This document shows, one piece after another, positions 1 to 10,902 of a DNA stretch of 64,000 nucleotides. This DNA is from Siphonodentalium dalli (lineage: Eukaryota > Mollusca > Scaphopoda > Gadilida > Siphonodentaliidae), in contig CP136066.1 in assembly GCA_032622095.1 (NCBI GenBank), positions 190,516,816-190,580,815 of the forward strand, in the 5' to 3' direction. Both the position numbers and the translations under genes were made by a program. Every line of letters begins with the position of its first letter. The first letter of the stretch is position 1. The notes beneath the pieces were generated by a model, which saw only the letters and a program-made list of their open reading frames with translations, ran no database searches and had not been told where the DNA came from.

Positions 1-780
1 GACTATTATATTATTTATATTTATGTTCGAATGATAACTTTGGTTATACATTGTTATGTATGTAGATATGGTTATACGATTGCTTTCAAATTTGTTTGTG
101 GAATAACCGCATGAATTGCGCGTAGTAGGTTGGTGGGAGCTGATCTATTACGCTCCATATGTCGCTACATCATCCCTACATATTTCAAAAATAAATTATG
201 ATGCCGTCCCATTTGCTAGCATCGCTGAAATATGTATTTCAATTCTACCACAACCAAACCAAAACTAACAAATCGACAGAGGCATGTATTCGTCCGAGAC
301 ACAGACGAGGCCTACCTCCGAATATCAAACTATGCCATCCACAGACGCAAATTTAAACTGGAACAACAATCACATGGACCGCTTTCGTGATAATCAATTT
401 ATCCAAATGTAGCTGCAAATCTTCCGAAATTCCCGAAGTGTCTTATTTGATCAGTAAATTTCAGACCCGACGTCTCCAAAGTATGGTGTTCAGATATTCG
501 GACCGAAAAAGCAGAAATTATGTATTGATTATTGACCTTGAGCCAATTGCGGCGAAGCTATTTCTCCATCTACTTCTTTTTGGACATAGAACATTATACT
601 TTTCTGGCGACGAAATTTCAATTTAGTCTTGTGTCCTTAGCTTTTTTCCTTTTTTAGTCGTCAATTTTTTAAAGTGTATTATTGTTTTAACCTCGCATCC
701 GCAAATCCCATTTAAAAATTATTCCTGTTGTGGCCCACTTCATGATTTGTATATGCTATCAACCTTACAATCTTCATTTC
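1..780. other. AT-rich stretch without a recognisable gene
   Basis: No ORF with convincing codon structure and no known repeat end was seen. Short open frames here have no recognisable domain. Confidence 0.5.
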
Positions 781-924
781 TATTGTAATGATTTATCAAG
801 TATATTTCCGGACAAGAATCAGAATAATTCATGTTAAAGCAACCAGTCTCAAGGAAAAGAACATTAATATATTAGCTTCATTGCACGTCTTGTCATGTTG
901 TGCTGCGTTGTCAAGACCTACCCC

Positions 925-1180
925 GAGATATTTTGCTCTGGATGAGATTAGTGGATTAGATTTAAAAAATGAGCTATGTACAAATAAAAGCACTACAGAG
1001 GAATTGTTTCCACTTGGAGTCAGAAATATAAATTCAAGAACTGACTAGTGTTCAAGCATATTATATAACACATAAAAGTAGTACAAATAACACAAAATTA
1101 CCAAGGCTGCACAACAAAATATGTAAAGTAGTGTTTTCATCAGATTTTGCATTGGTAAGGTATTAATAATAGATATAACA
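925..1180 (-). mobile_element. LINE 3' region fragment (same family as the element at 56-58 kb)
   Basis: This stretch aligns by eye with 56190-56470 in the same orientation. Shared blocks include GAACTGACTAGTGT, AAAAGTAGTACAA, TATGTAAAGTAG and CAGATTTTGCATTG. At the later locus this segment lies between a gag-like ORF1 and the LINE 3' tail, both on the minus strand, so this is read as a diverged minus-strand fragment of the same LINE. The TGAT-type 3' tail seen at 56.09 kb was not found here, so the copy is truncated. Confidence 0.5.
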
Positions 1181-1407
1181 AAGATTCTTTTGTGATTTTG
1201 GTTTCAAAGCAATCGGCGAATTTCGTTGTGGAGCAACAGCATCAGCACGAGTAGACTGTTGTATTGACTAGCTCAACTTGAGTGGATTGTTTGGGAGCAA
1301 TTGGCGCATCTTCAGTAGACGTTGCCTACGCTTGTGTTACATGTTCTGAGACAGGGGTATATTTGTTATGTCAAGTTGTGTTGCTTGTGATACACGAAAT
1401 CTTCAGG

Positions 1408-1653
1408 ATGATAGATTTCCTAAAGAAAGAGCAAGCCTTCCAGGAAGTAACCACCATCTAGCTGAGAGCAGATGGGAGGCTTGGAACACGGCAGATGCGG
1501 TTTCGAAAGACCGGGATGAAGAAGATGACCACTTCAAGAAGCCACAGGGACGCCGACAGGATGGCCAAGTGGGCCAAAAAAGACCAGAGAGACGCCCAGT
1601 TCCCCCGCTATAGGCCCAGCTCTGCGATCGGCAGACGTTTGTAACTCTTCCGC
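1408..1653 (+). pseudogene. Basic-rich coding remnant, possibly retroelement-derived
   Basis: One plus-strand frame opens with ATG at 1408 and reads MIDFLKKEQAF, meets an in-frame TAG about 16 codons later, then continues with a strongly basic tail containing HRDADRMAKWAKKDQRDAQ before TAA. A tail of the type (K)SPSxxRRDxxRLxxW is common in gag-like or hypothetical proteins linked to lophotrochozoan retroelements, which is why it is noted. The internal stop and short length make it a remnant at best. Other frames across the same bases are also open, so the reading may be chance. Confidence 0.22.
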
Positions 1654-1659
1654 TACATG

Positions 1660-2515
1660 GACCAAGCAATATTACGTAATCTTGCTCGTTGAGTCAATTC
1701 ACAGACCATACAACCAATATTTAAAGATGTATTCGGTGTCCTTGCTATATATATCGCGATACTTTGCCAGCTGGTTATTAAGATACTATTGCGTTTTAAA
1801 GTAACAAATTTAAACAAGACGTGTCGCCTGATAGATACTCCCTATAGTTACAAATTGAATGTTCCATTCATGCCTGGTCGACTCTTAATCAGTGATCTGA
1901 ATGTAGCATTTGGTTCTCATTACTTCCTGTCGACACAGAGTGAGCAATAATACAAAACAATATTGTGTGTATCTACATGTATGCATGTTTATATATCTCA
2001 CATATATGCAATTGTTATATCTGATTATTTATAATTCGCAAATGACAAAATCGCCATCTCATATCAACGTGAGTTCACTTTCATTTTATTTGTTTGTCCC
2101 CTCTGAATCCAAGTGGACCGAATCATGTTGTTCACGTGCAGGTCAGAATGACGCGATGTTTTATTGCGGCAGGGGTGCACTGAGGGGGGGGGGGGCGATC
2201 AAAGAAGTATCTTTTTGATGTGATGTTATGCCAGTAATCGATGCGTATTTTCAGAAATGTAGAACAGTGTATGCATATGCGGTGGATCAATCCCACTCAC
2301 AGCCAACTCATTCGGCAGTGAATGGTATTTATAACTACCGTAGAGCGTAGGCTTTGGGTCCGTATACAACATATAACTTGACATGGGCCCGAGTTGCTCA
2401 TGCTCGCCCAGCGTCGATCTCTACTTTTGCGCGCCGGACCGACTAAGCAAAATGTCCTGTTATATAAATACGCGCCTAATAATAACCACATATATGATAT
2501 ATATAAATCAAGTTA
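1660..2515. other. No gene seen; contains a G12 homopolymer at 2184-2195
   Basis: AT-rich DNA with no recognised domain or repeat end. The run of 12 G is one of several long mono-G or mono-C tracts in the window (also 3552-3562, 6724-6734, 39644-39658 and 58695-58704). Confidence 0.45.
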
Positions 2516-2516
2516 A

Positions 2517-3083
2517 TTAAATGACTATAGATTAATATATCTTAGAAAGATCTTAAATGAACACGGAAATTAATTCAGAATTCTCTCGTGCTTCCGATTT
2601 GATACCTCTATTCATTTCGAACTGGATAAATAATTTGGTAAAATATGTTAGTGAATTTAAATGTAGCATCATATTCCAGAAAACATAATGATTGACTATA
2701 GATTAATACATCTTAGAAAGATCTTAAATGAACACGGAAATTAATTCAATGTATTATGATTATATTATACGTGATGATGCACACGTGACTGTATATATTA
2801 TTTGTATATATTTATTTGTAATTTGTCTAGAATGTCTTATATATAGATGTTAGACAATAAATAATACTGAATCTAGTATGTCTTTCATTTTACCTTAAAG
2901 TAACACGCAATCGTCTTTGGTCACGGTTCTTCTTTCCAACCGAGGAAATAATTAATTCAGAATTCTCTCGTGCTTCCGATTTGATACCTCTATTCATTTC
3001 GAACGGATAAATAATTTAGTAAAATATGTTAGTAAATTTAAATGTAGCATCATATTCCAGAACACATAATGATTGACTATACT
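2517..3083 (+). repeat. Interrupted tandem repeat, ~172-bp unit
   Basis: GACTATAGATTAATA followed by CTTAGAAAGATCTTAAATGA occurs at about 2523 and again at about 2695, giving a ~172-bp period. The second copy breaks off near 2748. The body of the unit (AATTCTCTCGTGCTTCCGAT through ATAATGATTGACTATA) resumes at 2947-3083 with few differences. About 200 unrelated bp at 2750-2946 separate the pieces, which suggests an insertion or a deletion-based rearrangement of a short array. Confidence 0.75.
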
Positions 3084-3960
3084 TTGTTTGATATATATCC
3101 CCACTCAATGGCGTTAACAAGCCGTTGACGTGACAATTTCGGCCATTTTGACCGCCACCATTGCTTTGGGCTAACTGATTTATCAAATTCCCCGAGGCTA
3201 AAGCCGGGTCAGCCGGTGGATTCTTCAGAAGGGAGGGGACCATAGGCCACCGGACTATATGACTTTCATGGTACAGAGTATATAATATAAGGCCTGCATA
3301 TATTGGTTTTGCGTGTTTTTGTCGACATACTCCATATTAAATTTCGTTGCATGCTGTTGCCGACATGTACTCCATACCAAATTACTTATATATAATTCAC
3401 GGTGGGGAATCACGTGGTCTCGTGTTGATGAACAAATATGGCCGACTTCGAAAATATATACATTAAAACGAGGTAATTTCATAAGCGTGCCCATAAGATA
3501 GTAATTCCATGGTGCCGAGCCAGCCTGTTCTCTTGAAAATAAGTACATAACGGGGGGGGGGGTATGAGCGAAATGAGCTCATATTGGCATACTCTATATA
3601 TAGACCTATATGGGACTAGTTACATATGCACTGAATTAGAATGAACGTATAATTTGCTTTTAATTTTATTTTGAGGAAATTGATATGCAAAATATACCTT
3701 ATTGCGAATGCGAAATAATTTATATTAAAAAACGTGACATATATAGGCCTCATTGGCCGCGAGTTTATTATATTTTTCCCATTATTTTATATTTGACTAT
3801 ACATGCACATGTCACGAAAATAAATAATCTCTCTCTATATATATCCGTCTTGATTATCATATGTTTTGCCGTTACCTCGCAATTGCATTATGTGGTTATG
3901 ATAAATCCTTTGAATTATAAATTGCTCCATTTTCTTGGACAAAACCGGCTTGACGTAGGC
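3084..3960. other. No gene; short foldback-element fragment at about 3521-3549
   Basis: The only structure recognised is CAGCCTGTTCTCTTGAAAAT near 3521, which matches the terminus of the foldback element at 8944-10010. It is followed by an 11-bp G run. Confidence 0.4.
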
Positions 3961-4128
3961 TTAAGGCTGTATTTACACTGCTGTAGATCTGTATACAGAT
4001 CAGTATGAAGTCGCGTGTCGCGCATTACTGTCATCACAACATGATTACTAATAGCGAACGCGCGCTGATCAGTACTCTGGTAATTGACAATTCACTACGA
4101 GTCGTTTCAGTTTAGGCCAGACATAAAA

Positions 4129-5945
4129 ATGGATCAACTATCAGCAGACAACAGCGATTTGGCATGTTCCGCGTCAGCATCGTTTCTGATAGACTCAGCA
4201 GAGTCTAGGAGAAGCAGGAGATGGTGGGCCCGGCCGTGTGCTACTGCCACAGAAAGAGAGCGCACCGGATTTTCTGACAATTGTCTAAATCAAATGAGGG
4301 AAACTGACGTAGAAAGTTTCGAGGCGTACATGAGGTGAGTTCTTAACTTTGGTACACAAAGCACAACATGGCCCACCCAATGGATGTGTTGATACATGTC
4401 CGTGTGTATATTAAAACCCAATGTGGTATTAAGACACTTTTCTATTATTTTTATTATTGATCCCTTGTATCTCTTCGATCGCGCATACACGAACATCACA
4501 ATCATGCTATATCGGATATCAATGAGATCAGGATAACATAACCGCAATAACCGTATGTCCACTCTCGAGTGATCGTTTTTAGTTTATCCGAAAACGTTTA
4601 TACATGGTACGTCGCGTATACTATATGTTATGCTATTTTGATAGGTTACATATATGTGTATCGGGTGGTATAACCAATTTCCTGTGTTTTCACTTTAAAA
4701 CCTTGCATATATATCAGGGACGGGATGCATCTCATGCAGGGGCTGTCTCTAACCCCACGAATTTATCCTAACGTTTAATCGGTACGCGATGATAACATTG
4801 CAAAAAATATGTCGTATAACTATACCTACTTTGTTTAATCTTTTGCAGGATGACAGGGCCAAATTTTGACGATCTACTTGAGCGGGTAACACCATTGATA
4901 ATGAAACGCGACACGCAATTTCGGAAATCGTTGACACCGTATCAAACACTTTGTGTCACTCTGCGATACTTGGCTTCTGTGGCATCGTACAAAGAGTTGC
5001 GGACAGAGTTTCTGATTTCTGATTCTGCAATATGCAAATTTGTCCCAGATGTGTGCTCGGCCATATATCAAGTACTTAAAGTCGACCACCTCCGCGAACC
5101 AACTGATACAATGGATACGCTTGAAATCGCGCGAGGATTCGAAGAGAGATGGCAGTTTCCTACTGTTTTGGGGCCATCGATGGTAAGCATGTAAACATCG
5201 TGGCGCCAGCGCGAAGTGGCTCTTTATATTGGAACTATAAGAAACGACACTCCATCGTATTGCTTGCTGTCGCGGACTCTGATGCACGGATAGTCTCGTT
5301 CGACATCGGTTCACCAGGCAGCCAATCATATTCAACGAGTTTTAACTATGGACCTCTGAAATCTTTGGTAGATGCCTCCGGATTGCCACCACCCTCTAAA
5401 CTCCCCGGCCGAACTACAGAGACACCAGACTATCTTATTGGAGATGACGCTTTCTCACTAAGTACTACACTCTTGAAGCCATACCCAAGATCAACCGCTG
5501 TTGGGGATGAGAAGGTTTTCAATTGTAGACAGATTCGGGCTCGAATGATCGTGGAAAACGCTTTTGGCATCATGTCAGCCAAATTCAGAATTCTACGAAC
5601 CACGATCCGCTGAAGGTAGAGAAGACACAACATGTGGTTAGGGCGTGTGTCGCATTGCATAATATATTGATCGACAAGCGGGATACTATTTACGCCTCTA
5701 ACAGTACAGACCCCGAGAGCGAAGATATGGTGATCGTTGACGAGGAGGGGAATAGTGTTGTTGACAACGTCGCAGATGGTCAACTCCAAACACCCAGTGA
5801 CGACAGCCGGAGTCCACCTGACAACGGCACTTCAATTGTGAACATAGAATACACAGCTCTTAGCGGACGCGAAATTCGTGAGGAACTCAGCGACTATTTC
5901 TTCTGTGAAGGTGCAGTTAACTTTCAGTGGGCTTTGGCTGAATAA
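4129..5945 (+). pseudogene. PIF/Harbinger transposase (HARBI1-like nuclease), two exons, two frameshifts
   Basis: DDE-type transposase of the PIF/Harbinger superfamily. Exon 1 (4129-4334) starts at an ATG in good context (AAAATGG) and carries the basic RRSRRWWARP N-terminus. Intron 4335-4848 has GTGAGT and TTTTGCAG ends. Exon 2 starts at 4849, and splicing gives YMR|MTGPNFDDLLERV, the usual N-terminal motif. The catalytic residues are visible: Asp in FGAIDGKH (about 5179), Asp in LIGDDAFSL (about 5443) and Glu in MIVENAFG (about 5554). The reading frame shifts at about 5162 (after RWQFP) and about 5608 (before KVEKTQHV). Each looks like loss of one base in otherwise well conserved sequence, and only one stop codon intervenes. 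The Asp expected in the GR.SD motif is Tyr here. Either a recently dead transposon or two assembly indels. Confidence 0.88.
4335..4848 (+). other. Intron of the Harbinger transposase
   Basis: The donor GAG|GTGAGT and the acceptor TTTAATCTTTTGCAG|G are both strong consensus sites, and they join the two exons in phase (68 codons plus 2 nt, then 1 nt) exactly inside a conserved protein block. Confidence 0.85.
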
Positions 5946-5999
5946 CTGGATGTTTGCATAGTCACTGGAACTTTGACCGGATATATACGTTTTTAAAAG

Positions 6000-6005
6000 A
6001 ATAAA
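6000..6005 (+). terminator. Polyadenylation signal AATAAA downstream of the transposase
   Basis: AATAAA lies about 55 bp after the transposase stop codon, on the same strand. A second candidate is in GTGAATAAATGAACG at about 6079. Confidence 0.5.
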
Positions 6006-6040
6006 GCGCCAGCCATACAGTTATACGGTGGTTTATTAAC

Positions 6041-6689
6041 TTCTCTCTTTTGTACCATTAGAATCGTGTTGTGAGGTGAATAAATGAACGTGAAATGTCA
6101 TTCGAAAAGGTTTTGTGATTTTATTTGAGCATGTGAATGTCTGTTCATTAATAATTGGATATGTAACACTGTAGAATAGCACTTTTGTCTTTTAAAGTAT
6201 TAGTAACTTTGTGCCAGAAACATGTTTATAGATTAAAGAACAGGCATGTTCTACATTTATTTTACACATTATTTCAGTTTCATATCAGACTTGGAGAGTT
6301 GAATTTCAGTTTGATACCACAGATAGTGGTAATGTAATATTTTATTTTACTTACTGAATTATATGTTGTTTATTTGTCTTTAGAGTTCATTATAATATAT
6401 TTACATACCAAGTGGTTATCCAACCCAGGTGGGTCAGCGCAGTTAAACATTTCACGAAGGTTTACTTAGTATTAGAATGGACCAAATAATAAACAAATTC
6501 TGTGGCCAACCTGACCACAGGGAACTGTACCTAGTATCTTGTGTGTACACTACAGGTGTTATTTAGATCATAACGCATCAAAATAATCATTATAAAGGCT
6601 AAACAGCTTGTAATTAGGTCAAAAAAGGGCAAAAGGAAAAAAATTGCAAACACCGGAAAAAACGTGTTTTCAGGAGCTGCGACCCCCAC
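6041..6689. other. No gene seen
   Basis: AT-rich sequence, possibly the 3' flank of the Harbinger copy. No inverted terminus or coding frame was recognised. Confidence 0.45.
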
Positions 6690-6826
6690 CCCGACGGCCT
6701 TGTGTCGGAATTTGTTTGTGCGACCCCCCCCCCCTCTGAGTATGAATAAATTTAATATATTCAAAATTACCGCCAAAAAGGCCACCGGACGTGGAAAATA
6801 TGACGCCTTTTCACTAATATCTTCTA
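6690..6826 (+). repeat. Fragment of the ATGGC-rich dispersed repeat
   Basis: The segment ACCGCCAAAAAGGCCACCGG and what follows align by eye with 50650-50740, where the equivalent reads GCCGCCAAAATGGCGACCGG. Homology runs on into the start of the duplicated unit (TTGGAACTGG here versus TCGAACTGG there). A C11 tract sits at 6724-6734. Confidence 0.5.
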
Positions 6827-7377
6827 TATTAGTTTCTGCTGTTTGGAACTGGTTGAGAATTGTGACTTTATTTTGTATTGTTTTATATTAACTGATCATT
6901 GGAGCAATGAAATGAGTTTTTTTGGGGTACGATCCCTAAAAAGTTTGATTTTACAGAACGCGGTATAAACTTTTCACAAACAAATCACAATTGGGATTCT
7001 AGTCACATTTCAACAAGGATGAGAACTGGTGATTCTGTATGGACGAGTCTGAAATAGGTAATCCGATTAGACGAGGGCGACGAATCACGTCAGACATGGC
7101 GTAGCTAGGGGACTGAACTCTGTTTTGCCGCTTGAATGTTAACATGTTCTCACAACTGTGTTGTTCTATGTTTATTGCACACTCTGGATATTGTAGCTAG
7201 TAATTTACTGAAATTTAGGTCGTCACCGTTTTATTTAATTGAACAAACGTGTGCTTTATATAGACTATATTAATGACTATTAATGAAGAACTGTTATGTT
7301 AAAGTTGACGTCTCCAATGACGTTGTTGACGTAATCTGTTTTTATTGTTCAAACCGACCATAATCAAAATGGCCCTC
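6827..7377 (+). repeat. 551-bp tandem duplication, copy 1
   Basis: This copy and the next match with no difference seen by eye, head to tail, with nothing between them. The last bases (ATGGCCCTC) run directly into TATTAGTTTC of copy 2. No ORF of note lies inside. Part of the unit (GGCGTAGCTAGGGGACTGAA) is related to the dispersed repeats at about 50.2 kb (reverse) and 55.4 kb (forward). Another part (TTGACGT...ACGTAAT...TATTGTTCAA) matches 37200-37345. Confidence 0.93.
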
Positions 7378-7928
7378 TATTAGTTTCTGCTGTTTGGAAC
7401 TGGTTGAGAATTGTGACTTTATTTTGTATTGTTTTATATTAACTGATCATTGGAGCAATGAAATGAGTTTTTTTGGGGTACGATCCCTAAAAAGTTTGAT
7501 TTTACAGAACGCGGTATAAACTTTTCACAAACAAATCACAATTGGGATTCTAGTCACATTTCAACAAGGATGAGAACTGGTGATTCTGTATGGACGAGTC
7601 TGAAATAGGTAATCCGATTAGACGAGGGCGACGAATCACGTCAGACATGGCGTAGCTAGGGGACTGAACTCTGTTTTGCCGCTTGAATGTTAACATGTTC
7701 TCACAACTGTGTTGTTCTATGTTTATTGCACACTCTGGATATTGTAGCTAGTAATTTACTGAAATTTAGGTCGTCACCGTTTTATTTAATTGAACAAACG
7801 TGTGCTTTATATAGACTATATTAATGACTATTAATGAAGAACTGTTATGTTAAAGTTGACGTCTCCAATGACGTTGTTGACGTAATCTGTTTTTATTGTT
7901 CAAACCGACCATAATCAAAATGGCCCTC
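7378..7928 (+). repeat. 551-bp tandem duplication, copy 2
   Basis: Offset from copy 1 is exactly 551 bp. Identity appears complete up to ATGGCCCTC, after which the sequences diverge (TATTAG after copy 1, TTTTCG after copy 2). Confidence 0.93.
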
Positions 7929-8943
7929 TTTTCGTTTTTGCCAGCTCATGAGTTTTGTAATACTCATACTATATGAGCAGGGGGGGGTGCTCGTATCCCG
8001 GTCCCACAGTAGAGGCACCCCTGTCTTGGACTACGGTAGTGGAAACTTCACTAATGGTGTCCAGAGCAGTCTACCTTGCGGCAGTTTACAAATGTCAGGA
8101 TAAGAGTAACAAAAGCATAGCAGAAAAGTCTAGACTACCTTTGATTAACCGATCTTTATCATATTCCCGTGTAAAAAGCAACTGATAAATTAAACGCTCT
8201 TTATTAAGGGCGTGGCATATTCGCCCGAAACAAATAAACAAGGTGTCATAACTCATGTGAAAAATTGTCAGCCAAATTCCAAATTCGAACTTGACCCGTA
8301 CCCTGGACAAGTAAAATTCCAAACCAAATTCCAGTAAATTTAGTTTGGACCCAGCAAGGCCCTCATAATGGGATGAAAATGGGAGGAAATCCCAACGAAA
8401 AGGGGGCCATAATATATAGTGGAAGTTGGCCGGTGGTTACCGAATACGGACCCGACTTGCACTTTGTGTCAGAAAACCCAAATACTAAATTACAAATATG
8501 TTCATTAATGTTTCACATAGACATGCACACACTCGCATTAGCCAAACACCGCAAAATTACAACTTTAGACAAATAACAGCATCAGTTTTACCAACCAGCA
8601 TCATAGCGGTTCAGCAAAAACAACCAGCATCATTGCAAATAACCAGTGGTGTAGCTATGGCCATATATAATATAATCAGCACAGTAAGGAGCTTTCTTAG
8701 TGTACAGTTTTACTAAGTTTGGTCCATTGAAATTTGAAAGAATTTGTATCTCCCATTTCCTTTCCATTTTTGCAACTTATATTTAGGTGAAAGGGTTGTC
8801 AATAAAATAAGTGCAATGTACCCCATACCACAAATTACAGTATTGCTAATGTTTGGTGTACATATATAAAATGTTAGAATGAGGAGACTGGCGCAGGCAG
8901 AAAAGATAAGTGACATTTCTTATGCCAATATCGCAACTTCGTC
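7929..8943. other. No gene seen
   Basis: Short open frames only, none with a recognised domain or a convincing exon structure. Confidence 0.45.
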
Positions 8944-10010
8944 CAGTCTGTTCTCCTGAAAATACGCACATTATCTGCGTATAAAGATCTTGATTTCGGT
9001 ATATAATCTGCTTAGAATCGTCTCATTTTGAGTCGATAATTTGCTGAAAATGAGAGCGTTTTAGTCACTTTATCGACTCACCATGAGGCGATTCTAAGCA
9101 GATTATATGTGGACATTGACACAGATATGCCAACCCACGACTTTTCAGGTGAACACTCTTTAACATGTGTTTTCAATGTGGCTCGCGCCATAAAACGAAA
9201 TAACGGTAATGACTCCATTCGCTTAGTTCGGAATCAAATAATCACATTATGTACCTATTTCACATTATAGGTCGATTATATGCGTATTTCTGCATGCGAG
9301 GACATGTTGCTTCGTCAGAAAGATCGGTCTCCGAATTAGTTTCAAAATCGCCACGGCAATTCCACCAGCTCAACCCCTATCAATTAGGAAACATAACCGT
9401 ACTCTACTGTCAAAATTGCTTACACTTTATTAATCTTATTCCGTGGTTATGTCCTTAAGTGAGCTATAGTATATGTGTTTGTTTCGACTTTAATTTTAAA
9501 AAATTCCAAATTCTATGCCAAAGTAAAATGTCGGAATGTAATGTTTAATATTCCGGACCATTTATTGACAGGGACAGTTTCTAGCTGTGATGCTTCTATT
9601 CAACCATGACAGCTGACCATCACATAAATTCTTATACCAAGATGAAAATATAGCGTTGATAGTCTGCATATAGCGTGCATATTCTCGCGTAAATACGCAC
9701 ATAATCGACCTATAATGTGAAATAGGTACATAATGTGATTATTTGATTGTGAAATAAGAAGATAATGGATCATATCCGTTATTTCTTTTTATGGCGCGGG
9801 CCACACACATGATAAAGAGCGTACACCTGAGAAGTAGTGAGTTGGCTTATTTGTGTCTTTTTACGCTCATAATCGGCTTAGAATGTGACTAAAACGCTCT
9901 TAGTTTCAGCAGATTATCGACTTAAAATGAGGCGATTCTAATCAGATTATCAAAGTAAAATAAGTTCTATTACAAGCAGATAATGTGCGGATTTTCAGGA
10001 GAACAGGCTG
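8944..10010. mobile_element. Foldback element with ~330-bp inverted arms
   Basis: The left arm, starting CAGTCTGTTCTCCTGAAAAT, is the imperfect reverse complement of the right arm, which ends at GGAGAACAGGCTG. The arms run through a block around TTTAGTCAC, a block around CGCGCCATAAAA, and TAGGTCGATTAT, reaching about 9290 on the left and 9680 on the right. About 390 bp lie between them, with no transposase. The left arm has an internal palindrome (TAATCTGCTTAGAATCG with its inverse at about 9082-9107). No clear target-site duplication was identified. A solo end fragment lies at about 3521. Confidence 0.8.
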
Positions 10011-10902
10011 CGCTGCAGGTAAACCAAATTACGTTGTTGATGTATGTTTTGTTTATAAATACTATTCCGCTTCCCAGTTTAAAACACTGTTTAACAACCG
10101 ATAGGAAGTTCCCCCAAGTTCGTCATATTGTTTATCAACGTTGTAATTCGAGCATAAAACCATGCTTTTGTCAGTCCAAATATTACACAATATAACTCTT
10201 AAACAAGTGTGTAGTGTGTCAGTTCGTGATTACAGCGCACTTACAGTACTTGTAAAGGACATTGTCTCTCAGACGAATACGATATCTTGGAGTCATATGA
10301 AAGTGGCTCTGATATGCATGATATTAACCATGTTAGTTGCCGAATGAGGGAAAGTTAATGTTGCACATGTTTGTGTTGTCGCTACAATATTTGAGGATGT
10401 AGCTGTACATCTGACATGATTTGTCTATGTCTAAATCAAACTTGTGTCATATTATACTTTACAAGTTTACGACATAACTAATTGAAACATATATATGGTT
10501 CATTCATAACATTTGTTGGAAGTTCCGACTAAAACAATATATAGGTGTACATACACAGTATGGGTAGATTAAGTGACGAGAATTGTTATTTTTTGTATCA
10601 GAACTTCCAACAGCTTTGCTACGTATCAACTGAAACAATGTTAATATACACAATTTCTACACTTTTTGTAACAGCTGAAATTTAAAAATAAATAAATACA
10701 AAATAAAACCATTCCTCCCTCATTGAGTTGACCATGAGGAAAAATTTGCTCTTTTCAATTGTTTTACCAAATTCCAAAAGGACTGACAAATTGAACGTAG
10801 GGTCTAATTTGAGAAAATTGTCACAATGTATACATGTATCCACAAAATGCATTACCTGAACAGATAAAGACGATAAATTGCGCAATTTTTTTTATCATTA
10901 TA
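10011..10902. other. No gene; one small inverted repeat
   Basis: TGTTGGAAGTTC near 10513 is inverted as GAACTTCCAACA near 10600, with about 75 bp between. Nothing else was recognised. Confidence 0.45.

Larger units (their letters stand above)
3961..6040 (+). mobile_element. PIF/Harbinger DNA transposon copy (right end not found)
   Basis: A candidate left end lies at 3961-3990, where TTA (the usual 3-bp target site of this superfamily) is followed by AGGCTGTATTTACACTGCTG, resembling Harbinger termini. The spliced transposase gene follows at 4129-5945, with a polyadenylation signal at 6000-6005. No matching inverted right end was found by eye downstream, and the companion Myb/SANT-like ORF typical of autonomous elements was not seen. 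The right boundary given here is therefore only the end of the transcription unit. Confidence 0.55.

Noticed and set aside
3961-4010. Dyad AGATCTGTATACAGATCAG as a regulatory operator
   Set aside because: Better explained as subterminal sequence of the Harbinger left end. There is no independent support for a regulatory site.
4874-5335. 153-codon minus-strand frame
   Set aside because: Shadow of the Harbinger transposase on the opposite strand.
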